Assembly (NCBI RefSeq): GCF_030252165.1
Contig: NZ_CP126969.1
Location: 124,001 to 188,000, forward strand
Origin: Corynebacterium breve
Lineage (GTDB): Bacteria > Actinomycetota > Actinomycetes > Mycobacteriales > Mycobacteriaceae
Length of the DNA stretch: 64,000 nt
Reading direction: 5' to 3'
Positions 26,909-37,570 of this stretch are shown piece after piece (the first letter of the stretch is position 1; every line of letters starts with the position of its first letter). Under the pieces are notes generated by a model that worked only from the letters and a program-made list of their open reading frames with translations, did no database searches and was not told the DNA's origin. Position numbers and translations under genes: made by a program.

Positions 26909-27772
26909 CTAATCGCGGGCTGCGTCGATAAGATATGCGCCATATCCGGACTTCATCATAGGTTGCGCGAGTCGTTCTAGTTGGGCTGCGTCGATGAATC
27001 CCTCACGATAGGCGGCGACCTCGGGCGAACCGATGATCGTGCCGGTACGCTTCTGGATCACCTCGACATACGCGGAGGCTTCCGTCATCGAATCGATCGT
27101 GCCGGTATCCAGCCAAACATCGCCCCGATGCAGACGCTCCACCTGGAGTTTGCCCTGGTCAAGATAGGCCTCGTTGACCGCCGTGATCTCGAGTTCACCG
27201 CGGGCGCTCGGCGTGATGTCCTTGGCGATCTCTACCACCTGATTGTCGTAGAAGTACAGGCCGACGACCGCGAAATCCGACTTCGGGTGCTCCGGCTTCT
27301 CCTCGATCGAGGTGGCCTTGCCGTGTTCGTCGAAATCAACCACGCCGTAGCGCTGCGGATCGGAAACCTCGTAGGCGAAAATCAAACCACCGTCGGGAGC
27401 TTGACGACGAGCCAACGCGTGCGTCAAACCCACGCCCTCGAAAATGTTGTCGCCGAGCACCAACGCCACCGCGTCGTCGCCGATAAACTCCTCGCCAATA
27501 ATAAACGCCTGCGCCAAACCGTCCGGCGACGGCTGTACCGCGTAATCGAGCATGAGGCCCCAGTCAGAACCATCGCCGAGGAGTCGTCGAAAAGCAGCCT
27601 GGTCCTCAGGGGTCGTGATGATCAAAATCTCCCGAATCCCCGCGCTGATCAGCGTCGATAGTGGATAATAGATCATGGGCTTGTCATAGATCGGCATGAG
27701 CTGCTTCGAAATACCCTTTGTAATTGGATACAGACGCGTGCCGGAGCCGCCCGCCAAAATGATGCCCTTCAT
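26909..27772 (-). CDS. rmlA: Glucose-1-phosphate thymidylyltransferase
   Basis: This 287-residue enzyme makes dTDP-glucose from dTTP and glucose-1-phosphate. The N-terminal signature [18 protein letters not shown] is intact. [26 protein letters not shown] and WLDTGT follow. Length matches the family. Start chosen at ATG 27772, where RmlA begins. The open frame continues upstream into the rmlCD gene. It supplies dTDP-rhamnose for the arabinogalactan linker. Confidence 0.95.
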   Translation of the reverse strand: MKGIILAGGSGTRLYPITKGISKQLMPIYDKPMIYYPLSTLISAGIREILIITTPEDQAAFRRLLGDGSDWGLMLDYAVQPSPDGLAQAFIIGEEFIGDDAVALVLGDNIFEGVGLTHALARRQAPDGGLIFAYEVSDPQRYGVVDFDEHGKATSIEEKPEHPKSDFAVVGLYFYDNQVVEIAKDITPSARGELEITAVNEAYLDQGKLQVERLHRGDVWLDTGTIDSMTEASAYVEVIQKRTGTIIGSPEVAAYREGFIDAAQLERLAQPMMKSGYGAYLIDAARD

Positions 27773-27791
27773 AGCGCTAAAGTGTAGCGCG

Positions 27792-29165
27792 TCAGGCAGT
27801 CGGCGGGTGGAGCGCCAAATACAGCGCGAGTGCTGCTCGCCAATTCGTCGGAGTGAAACCAGTGGCCTCGATCTTCGACAGGTCCAGCGTCGACTCCTTC
27901 GGCCTCGGCGCCTCTGGGCCATTGATCTCCTGATATTCAGCGGTGGACACGGGATGTACCTCGGCGGGGTCGTGGCCGACGCCGATAAACACCGCCATCG
28001 CAATCTCGTCACGGCCAACTGTGTCGCCACTGCTCGTGATGTTGTAAATGCCGTAAGGAGCTCGAGTCTCCAAGAGATGCTTGATGCCCTTTGCTAAGTC
28101 CTCCGCAAAGGTCGGGCGGCCGCGTTGATCGTGAATCACCTTCGGCTCAATGCTGCGCATTGCCAACGACGCCATCGTGGACATGAAATTGTTCCCGTCG
28201 CCGAAGACCCAAGCCGTGCGGATCACGTAATGCTTCGGAGCTGTGCGTGCCGCGGTCTCGCCAGCAGCCTTCGAGGCACCATACGCGCTGAGCGGGGAGG
28301 GGGCTTCGTCCTCGTTGTGAAGTTCTTCGCTGCCGTCAAAAATGTAGTCGCTGGAAACGTGCACCAGGGTGAGATTGTGTTGGGCGGCGATTGCTGCCAG
28401 GCGCGCCGGGGCTTCCGCGTTGACTCGCCATGCCGTCGCGCGGTCCGATTCCGCGCCGTTGACATCGTTGTACGCAGCCGTGTTGATGATCGCCGCGTAC
28501 TGCGACCAATCCCGCTCGGGTGGTGCCGTGATATCGAACTCAGCGCGCGTGCAAAACTCGACGTACTCGCCTGGAAGTACCTGTTGCAAAGCCCTTCCCA
28601 ACTGTCCGTTCGCGCCGGTTACGAGAATCTTGCGCGGCGGGACGGGGGTGGCATCCGCCAATGCGGGGTGTGCTAAGTCCTTCGCAGAAACCTGCGTGGG
28701 TTCCAGTGGCCAATCGATCTCGGTGAGGTTGACATTGGAGTACTGCGCGGTCGGCGACCAGTGGGCGTTGACAAGGTAGACGTAGGTGGTGTCGTCGTGA
28801 AGCGCCTGGAAGCCGTTGGCCACTCCGCGAGGGACGAAAACAGCTTGATCCGCCCCGAATTCGTGGGTGAACTTCGCTCCAAACGTCGCCGATTCTTCGC
28901 GAAGGTCGATCCACGCACCAAACACGCGCCCCGTAGCGACGGAAATGAACTTATCCCACGGTTCCGCGTGGAGTCCCCGCGTGGTGCCCTGAGCTGCGTT
29001 GAAGCTGATGTTGTTCTGGACTGGGCCGAAATCAGGTAAGCCCAGGTCGGTCATCTTGGCGCGCTGCCAGTTCTCTTTGAACCAGCCGCGATCGTCGCTG
29101 TGGAGATCGAGGTCGAGGAGGAGAAGGTCGGCAATCGGGGTGGAATGAACCTGCATGCGCTCCAC
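27792..29165 (-). CDS. rmlCD: Fused dTDP-4-dehydrorhamnose 3,5-epimerase / reductase
   Basis: This 457-residue protein joins two enzymes. An RmlC-like cupin (residues 1-170) has [30 protein letters not shown] and YLVNAHWSP. An RmlD-like SDR (residues 178-457) has [24 protein letters not shown] and YGASKAAGE. It converts dTDP-4-keto-6-deoxyglucose to dTDP-L-rhamnose in two steps. GTG at 29165 has GGAGG 8 bases upstream inside the end of rmlB. ATG at 29156 is the alternative. The fused form is known in corynebacteria. The cupin ends in an unusual junction without a long linker. Confidence 0.93.
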   Translation of the reverse strand: MERMQVHSTPIADLLLLDLDLHSDDRGWFKENWQRAKMTDLGLPDFGPVQNNISFNAAQGTTRGLHAEPWDKFISVATGRVFGAWIDLREESATFGAKFTHEFGADQAVFVPRGVANGFQALHDDTTYVYLVNAHWSPTAQYSNVNLTEIDWPLEPTQVSAKDLAHPALADATPVPPRKILVTGANGQLGRALQQVLPGEYVEFCTRAEFDITAPPERDWSQYAAIINTAAYNDVNGAESDRATAWRVNAEAPARLAAIAAQHNLTLVHVSSDYIFDGSEELHNEDEAPSPLSAYGASKAAGETAARTAPKHYVIRTAWVFGDGNNFMSTMASLAMRSIEPKVIHDQRGRPTFAEDLAKGIKHLLETRAPYGIYNITSSGDTVGRDEIAMAVFIGVGHDPAEVHPVSTAEYQEINGPEAPRPKESTLDLSKIEATGFTPTNWRAALALYLALHPPTA

Positions 29166-29166
29166 C

Positions 29167-30165
<999 letters not shown>

Positions 30166-30313
30166 CTATACGGGTGCCTTCGCCAACCACAGGATTGCGA
30201 AGCCCGCAACCCTTGGTCCCAAAATTGTCCGAATTCTGTGGAATACCAACCTCTATCCACAGTTTTGAGAGGGCGACATTGCACTATTGCGGCGACCATT
30301 TAGCGTGGCATTC

Positions 30314-31392
30314 ATGACCGCATTCGAGACATTCGCCGCCAGTTGGGCCGACGCCATCAGCATCCTTGATGGCGCATTCGGCGCGACTGCCGGGGATCTC
30401 GTCGAAGCGGGTTTGGACTCGCGAATGGCCCGGAAAGTCGTCCGCCTCGCCGGGGTATATTTCGGCCCAACGCACGCGGGTAAGAAACAGGCCCAAGCGT
30501 GCCGCTCAGCGCGCGAAAACCGACATACTTTCAACACACTTGGAGAAATCGAAACATTCGTCGGCAGATTAAAAAACAAAGCCCACGCGTGGGCAATGCG
30601 AAAAGCACTGTGCAAAGAACCCGCCAATTTGAAGCGCATCAACGAGCGAGGCAAAGAACTTCTCAGCGAATTTAACGGCCCCGAGCAGCCCGCAAACAAG
30701 GCATCGCTGCGCGCGACAGCAATTCCTGATTCCACCTATATGCACTTCCGTGCGTGCGCGCCGGGCCACCTGGTAAAAGCCGCAATGGATGCTCTGACCG
30801 AGCACGCCAGCGAAGAGCACCCTGCCGAGCGAGCGATGAAAATCCTTGCTGGTGGGGGAAATCCCGCTGGGCCGGCAGTTGTACCAGCAGTGATCATTTC
30901 CATCGACGATGCAGGAGCGCTCATCACTGCCGAGGGCGACGAAGTAATTCTGTCTCTTACCAACGGCACACGGATGCTTGGCGCCGACTTTATTCGCAAT
31001 GCACTCGCCGACTATGGTTATGCGATGCTGGTGGACCCAGTGCGCGGCCCGATCAATGTGTACCGCACCAGTCGCTTTGCGACGAAAAAAAACAACGCCT
31101 AATGGCTTCACTTGAGAATCCGGTGTGTTCTTGGCCAGGATGCGGGGTCGGCGCGGAATACTGCCAAATAAACCACAATCAGGCCTGGTCCGCGGGTGGC
31201 GAAACCAACATTGACAACCTTGCTACCGTGTGCAGGTTTCACAATGGGCGCAACGATGATGATAGGGGGAGTCCACGGTACGGATACCTCGACCGTATCG
31301 ACGGACATGTCCAACACGTCCCACCTTTTCGAGGTCCACCAAAGAAAAACTCCCACCCGGTTGCCCAAGGGGGAGCAATGAGAATCGTTTAG
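30314..31392 (+). pseudogene. HNH endonuclease-domain protein interrupted at an A8 run
   Basis: Two frames join into one protein of about 359 residues. The first (ATG 30314, stop at 31102) is a mostly helical N-terminal region followed by a beta region ending RTSRFATKK. The second carries QRLMASLENPVCSWPGCG, then a zinc/HNH module with INHNQAWSAGG, NIDNLATVC and RFHN. The frames meet at eight A (31085-31092). Seven A would restore TKKQRLMASL. The HNH residues are intact. It may be a pseudogene or use slippage at A8. It resembles the DUF222/13E12-type HNH proteins of actinobacteria. Confidence 0.72.
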
Positions 31393-32633
31393 CCCTGCGC
31401 GTAAGTCGTGTGCGGGGCTACACGCGCGCGCCCGAGAGCGACTAGATGAACTACGGCACCTGCAAGCGGGCCCACGATCAGCGACGTGCACACAGCAGGA
31501 ACCAAACCCAGTGAAGACAAAAACAGCGTGCTATACGCCACCACGGAAGCCAAAATCCAACCAGCCACGTACCACGTATGCTGCTCGAGGGCGAGTACAG
31601 CTGTTCCAGTCACCATCAGGCTGCCAGCTAGCGCCGACGCGAAAGTAAGCAGGCCGAGGATTAATCCGGGGACGAACAACTCTTCTTTGAATGCAATGCG
31701 CAAGATCCACGGGCCTAGTAGCCATGCGGCCACGAAGCCCAACGCACCAATTCCCAGCACTGCAGCTACAGGTCGGGCCACCGCGATGTAGATATGATCC
31801 TTCGACTCAACAAAACGCACGACGAGTGCCGATTGAAATCTTTGCAACGGAACCAGGATCGGGGCGCGGGTGAGCGTCACGGCGTTCGCAATACCCGCTA
31901 TTGTCACTAGCGTCGTCGGATCCTCGTGGGGAAACGCGGCGTTGAGAAAGGTGGGATAGCCGGTGATTAGCGCCGCCGTAGATCCCGACGCAAGCATGGC
32001 AGACACTACTCGACGGGCAAAAGCACCCTGGTTTACATCTAGGGCTGTGCGTATGGAAGTTCGCGCAGTAGGCGATAGTCCGAGAATCGCGATCCAGCTG
32101 AGCGCGCCAATCACAGTAATGAGAAGGAAAGCTTCCAAACCCCATCCGAGGTACCAAGCGACAATTACTAAAGCTAGGCGGATGCCTGAATCGAGTGCTA
32201 CGAGTCCGGCATACTGATTCCACAGTTGAGCACCAGACAAAATGCCCGATAGGACAGCCTGGAAGACGTAGCTCATCAAGCCGAAAGCCAAGAGTAGGGA
32301 TGCGAATTGAGGCGAGGTGGGAACCACTTGCGCCATTAGCAAGAAGCCGAGCGCAAGGGCCACCCCGGCAACAATTGCGGCCACAGCACCGCCGAGCTTC
32401 CAGGGATTGGCATTTCTGCGTTGATTGCTTTCGCGTGACCCTGCCACGGCACGCGTAGTTTCTTGCGTGATTCCGTCGACTAATCCGGTTGATGCGAAGA
32501 AAAGCCCCCAATAGGCCTGAAAATAGCGAAGCTCCGTTTCCGTATCCAACGGCCACTGGGCAATCCACAGGACAATGAATCCTGACAGGGCTGCAAAGAC
32601 CGTTGCAAAGGAGAGAGCTCTCATTGTGGGCAC
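31389..32633 (-). CDS. Polysaccharide flippase-like membrane protein
   Basis: A 414-residue protein with about 12 predicted membrane helices in the arrangement of Wzx/MurJ-like exporters (MOP superfamily), including a helix pair VALDSGIRLALVIVAWYLG and a TLTRAPILVPLQRFQSALV segment. It probably moves a lipid-linked glycan across the membrane, in keeping with the nearby rml and glycosyltransferase genes, but the lipid is unknown. Its start overlaps the M1 peptidase end by 13 bases, and its stop overlaps the HNH gene stop. Confidence 0.7.
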   Translation of the reverse strand: MPTMRALSFATVFAALSGFIVLWIAQWPLDTETELRYFQAYWGLFFASTGLVDGITQETTRAVAGSRESNQRRNANPWKLGGAVAAIVAGVALALGFLLMAQVVPTSPQFASLLLAFGLMSYVFQAVLSGILSGAQLWNQYAGLVALDSGIRLALVIVAWYLGWGLEAFLLITVIGALSWIAILGLSPTARTSIRTALDVNQGAFARRVVSAMLASGSTAALITGYPTFLNAAFPHEDPTTLVTIAGIANAVTLTRAPILVPLQRFQSALVVRFVESKDHIYIAVARPVAAVLGIGALGFVAAWLLGPWILRIAFKEELFVPGLILGLLTFASALAGSLMVTGTAVLALEQHTWYVAGWILASVVAYSTLFLSSLGLVPAVCTSLIVGPLAGAVVHLVALGRARVAPHTTYAQG

Positions 32634-33967
32634 TCCGGTAGTTCAGGCAAGAACAACCAGGCGTGCAGGGTGTCGTCGATAAGCGAAGGTTCCACTGAGA
32701 CGCTGCGGGCTGCCTCGTAGAGTTCGCGCTTCAAATCGACTGGCTCCACCACGCTGTGCCGCCCAGACCCTACATAGCGACGAACTGCTGCGAAGAACGC
32801 TTGATCGCCGAGGAGAACCCGCAAGGCATGGAGGGTGATGGCACCGCGCTTGTACACGCGATCGTCGAACATATCCTTTGGACCCGGCGCGCCGACAATA
32901 ATGTTTTGCGGTTTTCTTTGCAAAGCTTCGTATTCTTTGTCCACGTTGATCTGCACTGGTGTTCCGGTGTATTCGAACCACAGCCATTCGCAATAACAGG
33001 CAAATCCTTCGTTGAGCCAAATATCGTCCCACTGCGCCACCCCCAGGGAATTGCCGAACCACTGGTGCGAAAGCTCATGCGCGATCAGGCGTTCCCAACC
33101 TTCGAGGTGATTCACACCGAAAATGGACAGTCCCTGGGCCTCGAGTGGGATCTCGAGCTCGTCATCTGTGACGACAACCGTGTAGTCCGAGAACGGGTAA
33201 TCACCGAAAAGGCCCTCGTAGAAGTCCAGCATCTCCTGCTGGTCTCGAAAAGCAACCCTGGCCTCCGTCGCATGCTCCGGGGTTACCCACGCATGCGTAT
33301 TGCGCCCTAGGTCGATGCGAATGTATTCGCCGACCTGGATTGTTGCCAAATAGGAAGCCATTTGGAAGGGCGTCTCATAAGTCCAGGTGGTACGACTTCC
33401 GCCGCTTTGCTTATCGACGAGTTGCCCGTTCGAAATGACCACATACGGGTCATCGGCGCTGATGCGAATTTTGTAGCTGGCCTTCTCATCTGGCGTGTCG
33501 TCGCAAGGGAACCAAGTGGGCGCGCCGTTGGGCTGGCTGGCGACCAGAGAGCCGTTGTCAAGTTCTTCCCACCCAATGTCACCCCAAGTTGTTCGCCGCG
33601 GACGGGGGTTGCCACCGTAGTAAATCGTGAGAGTGAACTCAGTGTCGACGGGGATGGGTTCTGCGAAGGTGATGCGAAGTTTTCCGCCGGACTGTTTGAA
33701 CTTGGCGACTTTCACGTTAATACCAGCGCTCCCGCGGGCGACTACTCGCCGGGCGACCATGTTCTGCTGCAAATCTAGAGTGAGCCCAGGGAGATCCCGC
33801 CAGTTCTCGATACGCAGAGTGGCTGTGCCCTCGAGTCGGTTCGGGTCTACTCGGTAGGTGAGATCCAAGTCGTAGTGGCGAACATGGAAGCCAAGGTTGA
33901 AATCGACACCGGTGTAGGAATCACGGGTGCCGGGGACCGGGGTGGAGCGCAGCCTTTTCAGTATCAT
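32621..33967 (-). CDS. M1 family metallopeptidase (aminopeptidase N-like)
   Basis: This 448-residue protein has the gluzincin signature LIAHELSHQWFGN (HEXXH) with the third zinc ligand Glu 18 residues later in WLNEGFACYCEWLWFEY. The exopeptidase loop reads PNGAPTWFPCDD rather than GAMEN. It is half the length of classic M1 enzymes, lacking the ERAP-like C-terminal domain. Start at ATG 33967 fits the family. The open frame extends to 34153 over the S9 gene. It lies downstream of the S9 peptidase with 28 bases between. Confidence 0.88.
   Translation of the reverse strand: MILKRLRSTPVPGTRDSYTGVDFNLGFHVRHYDLDLTYRVDPNRLEGTATLRIENWRDLPGLTLDLQQNMVARRVVARGSAGINVKVAKFKQSGGKLRITFAEPIPVDTEFTLTIYYGGNPRPRRTTWGDIGWEELDNGSLVASQPNGAPTWFPCDDTPDEKASYKIRISADDPYVVISNGQLVDKQSGGSRTTWTYETPFQMASYLATIQVGEYIRIDLGRNTHAWVTPEHATEARVAFRDQQEMLDFYEGLFGDYPFSDYTVVVTDDELEIPLEAQGLSIFGVNHLEGWERLIAHELSHQWFGNSLGVAQWDDIWLNEGFACYCEWLWFEYTGTPVQINVDKEYEALQRKPQNIIVGAPGPKDMFDDRVYKRGAITLHALRVLLGDQAFFAAVRRYVGSGRHSVVEPVDLKRELYEAARSVSVEPSLIDDTLHAWLFLPELPECPQ
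32673..32684 (-). repeat. Repeated 12-mer GCTTATCGACGA
   Basis: Exact sense copy near the 3' end of the M1 peptidase gene, read as Ser-Leu-Ile-Asp-Asp. Confidence 0.7.
33409..33420 (+). repeat. Repeated 12-mer GCTTATCGACGA
   Basis: Exact antisense copy in the M1 peptidase gene, read as Leu-Val-Asp-Lys-Gln on the coding strand. Confidence 0.7.
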
Positions 33968-33995
33968 GGTGCGGATCATCCTACTCGGCCACCAG

Positions 33996-35972
33996 TTACT
34001 TAGAGACACGAGTCGCCAGCTTCTCCTCGAGCCAGGAATAGATAAGTGCCTCCACCCGCGAGGTCTGCTCGTTGTCGGCCGCGCCAGCGTGCCCGCCGGC
34101 AGTATTTTCGTAGTAGTCGACGGGTTGGCCAGCCTTCGCAAGCGCGAGAGCAAAGGTGCGGGCGTGGGCGGGGTGGACGCGGTCGTCGCGAGTAGAAGTC
34201 GTCACGAGTGCCGGCGGATACACGCTTGTCGACGATACGTTGTGCAAAGGCGACCATTTTTCAATCGCAGCGCGTTCCTCGGGATCGTCAGGGTTTCCGT
34301 ATTCCGCCATCCAGGAGGCTCCGGCGGAAAGGGTGTGGTAGCGAAGCATATCCGTCAGCGGTACTTGGATGACAGCCGCCCCGAATGCCTCCGGGTATTG
34401 CACCAGTGCACCAGACGTCAAAAGGCCACCGTTGGATCCGCCGCGAATGCCGATGTGTTGGGCTTCGCAATAGCCGCGCGCAACCAGATCGAGCAGGACC
34501 GCGTGGTGGTCTTCCCACACCTTGTGCCTGTTGGTTTTGACCACTTGCGAATGCCATTGCGGGCCAAATTCGCCACCGCCACGCAGATTTGGCTGGACAA
34601 AGTAGTAGCCCTTTTCCAACCAGCTAATTCCCCGCACGGCCGAGTACCCCGGGGTTAGCGACACCTCGAAGCCTCCATAGCCACCGACCAGAGTAGGGCG
34701 CTTGCCCAAGGAAAAGTCGCCGGTGATGAAGTACGGAATCTTTGTCCCATCGGCGGATTCTGCCCAATGTTGACGAGTTTCCAAGCCGGTGTCGTCGAAA
34801 AGCGAAGGTGCTTGCTTTGCTGTCTCGCCGTTGCGAAGCAGCGTCGAAGGCGTGCTAAACGACGACGCGTTGATCCAATACTCGTCGCCATCAAGCGGGC
34901 TTGTCGCAACGACTGATGCGGTTGAAGCCTCCGGAATCGCTAGTTCCGAGCGCTGCCACGTGCCTAGCTCGAATGCGCTGATGTGGGTAGCGACGTCGAC
35001 AAGAGAAGTGACCAGCAGCGTTGACGCTGTGAACGCAAGCGACGCAATTGAGGTGTGGGCATCAGGCACGAGCAACAAGGTGAACTCGCGGCTGCCGTCG
35101 AGGAAGCTATCTAATTCGATGACAGCCAATGCTCCGGCAGGCACGGCTCCGAAGTCGGTACGCGGAAGGATAAACAACCACTGCTGGTGTAACACGGGTT
35201 CGCAATCGGTGGGGAGTTCGAGGGTTTGCAGGCCGCGTTCGGTAGAAACCGACGTGATCGTGTTGTAAAAATCGATTGCACGAGCTACCACGGTGCGCTC
35301 GAAACCTGGCGTGGGATCGTGCCACGCACCCAGGAGCACGTCGTCGTAGTTGCCTCGTGCGAAGACTTCGCTGTCCTCGATGGATTCACCGCGCCGCCAG
35401 GTGCGCACTTCGACTGGGTAGCCGGAAGACGTCAACGATTCCTCGCCGGTATCGGTCCCGACCAGCACCGTATCAAGGTCAACCCAGCTCACGTCTGACT
35501 TCGCCTCCGGTAGTGTGAATCCATTGCGAAGGAATTCGCACGACGTGATGTCGAATTCGCGGATAACTGTCGCGTCGGCGCCACCTCGGGAGAGCCGGAT
35601 GAGCGCACGGTCGTAATCGGGGGTTCGGACGTGAGCGCCTTTCCAAACCCAGTCTTCACCCTCGGTGGCGGCGAGTGCGTCGACGTCGATGAGCACCTGC
35701 CAGGTGGGGGACTCGGAAAGGTAGCTGTCTAGGGTGGTGCGCCGCCACAGTCCACGCGGGTGGGAGGCGTCGCGCCAGAAGTTGTAAAGGAATTCGCCGC
35801 GCCGGGTGACGTAGGGGATGCGGGCCTCGGTGTCCAACACTTCGCGGATTCTGCTTTGCAAGGCGGTGAAGTCACGGCCTGCCAAGGTCTTCGCAGACCA
35901 GGATCCGGCCCAGGCGAGGGCTTCGGGGGCGGTGATGTCGTCGAGAAGCTCTGGCGAGATTGAAGTATCCAT
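33996..35972 (-). CDS. Prolyl oligopeptidase family serine peptidase (S9)
   Basis: A 658-residue protein with an N-terminal beta-propeller-like half and a C-terminal alpha/beta hydrolase. The triad is Ser in IRGGSNGGLLTSG, Asp in TSTRDDRVHPAHA and His in NTAGGHAGAA. No signal peptide, so probably cytoplasmic. Start ATG 35972. It cleaves short proline-containing peptides by family analogy. It is followed by the M1 peptidase on the same strand, a plausible peptide-catabolism pair. Confidence 0.9.
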   Translation of the reverse strand: MDTSISPELLDDITAPEALAWAGSWSAKTLAGRDFTALQSRIREVLDTEARIPYVTRRGEFLYNFWRDASHPRGLWRRTTLDSYLSESPTWQVLIDVDALAATEGEDWVWKGAHVRTPDYDRALIRLSRGGADATVIREFDITSCEFLRNGFTLPEAKSDVSWVDLDTVLVGTDTGEESLTSSGYPVEVRTWRRGESIEDSEVFARGNYDDVLLGAWHDPTPGFERTVVARAIDFYNTITSVSTERGLQTLELPTDCEPVLHQQWLFILPRTDFGAVPAGALAVIELDSFLDGSREFTLLLVPDAHTSIASLAFTASTLLVTSLVDVATHISAFELGTWQRSELAIPEASTASVVATSPLDGDEYWINASSFSTPSTLLRNGETAKQAPSLFDDTGLETRQHWAESADGTKIPYFITGDFSLGKRPTLVGGYGGFEVSLTPGYSAVRGISWLEKGYYFVQPNLRGGGEFGPQWHSQVVKTNRHKVWEDHHAVLLDLVARGYCEAQHIGIRGGSNGGLLTSGALVQYPEAFGAAVIQVPLTDMLRYHTLSAGASWMAEYGNPDDPEERAAIEKWSPLHNVSSTSVYPPALVTTSTRDDRVHPAHARTFALALAKAGQPVDYYENTAGGHAGAADNEQTSRVEALIYSWLEEKLATRVSK

Positions 35973-35986
35973 TGGTTACCAAGCAT

Positions 35987-36013
35987 AAAGGCCCCGGACG
36001 AGCCGGGGCCTTT
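35987..36013 (-). terminator. Terminator of the mycolyltransferase gene
   Basis: AAAGGCCCCGG (35987-35997) pairs with CCGGGGCCTTT (36003-36013). On the minus strand it lies 24 bases past the mycolyltransferase stop and just ahead of the S9 gene. Confidence 0.82.
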
Positions 36014-36036
36014 GAGTGTTCGATGCGTTTAGGCGA

Positions 36037-37146
36037 TTACATGCCGAACGCTGGAGCGATGGTCTGGAACCAGGACTTCTCCATGTCTAGGCGCCATGGT
36101 GCCCAGGAGTGGGTGCCGGTGTTGCGCAGCTCGAAGTGTGCTGGGATGTCCAGGTGGTCGAGCTTTGCCTTCATGTCGTGGGTGCACTTGTTTACTGCTG
36201 CCTCGATGATGCCGCCTTCGATCTGCAGGACTGCTGCGCCTGCGGATGCTGCCTGTGGGTTTGCACCCTGGCCGATGAGGTAGCCCGCGGTGTCGGTCTG
36301 GGATGCCAGGCCGGTTGCGGAGGAGATGTAGAGGTCGGTGCCACGGAGCTTATCGGCGTTCAGAAGAGCGTCGTTGTAGCGGTTGGTTGGGCTGCCCATT
36401 GGGCCCCACATCATCTCAGGGGTTGCGCCACCACGCTGGAGGGTGAGCTTGAGGTACTGGTTTTCCAGTGGGGAGGAAGTTGCTGCGCAGCCGGAGAAGG
36501 ATGCTGCTGCGTCGTAGAAACCAGGGTTGTGCTCTGGGAGGAGCAGGGCGGAGGTTGCGGACATGGAGAATCCGACGATTGCGCGGCGGTTGTCTGCCTT
36601 GAGTTCGCGCTCGATTGGGCCTGGGAGTTCCTTGGTCAGGAAGGTTTCCCACTTCTGTGGGCCCTTGAGGTAAGGGGTGTGCAGGTCTTCGGTGACCCAG
36701 TCGGTGTAGTAGGAGAATGCGCCAGCCTGTGGGATGACGACGTTGACACCCTTGTCCTGGTAGAACTTCAGCTGCTCGGTCTGGCGAAGCCAATCTGCGT
36801 CCTGCTCTGCGCCACCTGCGCCGTTGAGCATGTAGACGGTTGGTGCGCCGTCGATGCGGTTTCCGTTTGCGTCCTTCGCCGGAACTACTGCGACTGGGAT
36901 GTCGCGGTCCATGGATGGGGAGTAGACGTCGTAAGCAAGGATGGTCTTGCCGTCGACGTAAGACAGCCAGGTCTGTGGCTTGCCGGTGGTTACTGCGTGA
37001 GGAACGGAAGTGAGCTGCTTAACGACGCCCTGTGCAGCGCCAGCTGCTGCCTGTTCTGGGGTTACGTCTGCTGCGTTGGCTGGTACGGCGCCAGCAGCGA
37101 TGGCAATTGCAGTGCAAGCTGCGATAACGGAACGCTTGATATTCAT
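36037..37146 (-). CDS. cmt: Secreted corynomycolyltransferase (antigen 85-type esterase)
   Basis: A 369-residue precursor with a Sec signal (MNIKRSVIAACTAIAIAAGAVPANA, cut near residue 25). The alpha/beta hydrolase has the nucleophile GFSMSATSALLL, PTVYMLNGAGGAEQDADW and a terminal His in GTHSWAPWR. It transfers corynomycolate between trehalose monomycolates and to the wall or to proteins. Start ATG 37146 fits the signal peptide, although the frame runs back to 37188. It is divergent from a 36-residue peptide gene. Well-used codons (CTG, GTT, GGT) suggest high expression. Confidence 0.9.
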   Translation of the reverse strand: MNIKRSVIAACTAIAIAAGAVPANAADVTPEQAAAGAAQGVVKQLTSVPHAVTTGKPQTWLSYVDGKTILAYDVYSPSMDRDIPVAVVPAKDANGNRIDGAPTVYMLNGAGGAEQDADWLRQTEQLKFYQDKGVNVVIPQAGAFSYYTDWVTEDLHTPYLKGPQKWETFLTKELPGPIERELKADNRRAIVGFSMSATSALLLPEHNPGFYDAAASFSGCAATSSPLENQYLKLTLQRGGATPEMMWGPMGSPTNRYNDALLNADKLRGTDLYISSATGLASQTDTAGYLIGQGANPQAASAGAAVLQIEGGIIEAAVNKCTHDMKAKLDHLDIPAHFELRNTGTHSWAPWRLDMEKSWFQTIAPAFGM

Positions 37147-37432
37147 AGAGGCGGTGTCTTCCTGAGCTATGTGCATCGAATTATGCATGGATTAAGTACT
37201 AGGCGACATTCCTACGAATGCCACATACCTGGGTTATCGTATCGTGTGAGTGAAACGTTAGCCAGGTAACTGTTTGCTGTGAGTTGACTCTAACCCCCAT
37301 TGGGCTGTTACACAAGTGGAAACTGTGACATAATCCAAAACTGGGAATTGCTTGTGTAACGCTTCCGCGTGCGCGGGCGACAGACCTAGAGAATAATCAA
37401 CGCCAGCCAAACCCTCATAGAAAAGGAAAAAC
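37147..37432. promoter_or_regulatory. Divergent regulatory region with a 10-base inverted repeat
   Basis: This 286-base region drives the mycolyltransferase and the small peptide gene. GTTACACAAG (37307-37316) is the exact reverse complement of CTTGTGTAAC (37351-37360), 34 bases apart. Between them lies TGTGACATAATCCAAA, a half-match to CRP/GlxR sites. The repeat could be a paired operator or cruciform. No gene was seen. Confidence 0.45.
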
Positions 37433-37543
37433 ATGTCTCCTCTAGAAATGATCCAGGTGCAGATCAACGAAGTTTTGGGCGCAATGATCCACGCAGCTTC
37501 CTCTGCTTCTTCCGTTGCCGCTTTGGGCATGGGCCTGTTCTAG
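37433..37543 (+). CDS. Small 36-residue peptide, porin/mycoloylated-peptide-like
   Basis: This short frame encodes 36 residues: MSPLEMIQVQINEVLG, then an amphipathic stretch with the cluster HAASSASSVAALGMGLF. AAAAGGAAAAAC gives an excellent ribosome site and a strong terminator follows 28 bases after the stop, so it looks like a real gene. No signal peptide. It lies divergent from a mycolyltransferase. Corynebacterial PorA, PorH and ProtX are likewise signal-less short peptides and are O-mycoloylated on Ser, so a similar fate is inferred. Sequence identity to them is not evident. Confidence 0.65.
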   Translation: MSPLEMIQVQINEVLGAMIHAASSASSVAALGMGLF

Positions 37544-37570
37544 GACAGCTCTTTATCAGCTAACTTCTGA

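Noticed and set aside
36109-37269. 386-residue plus-strand frame over the mycolyltransferase
   Set aside because: Cys- and Val-rich antisense shadow of a strongly codon-biased gene.
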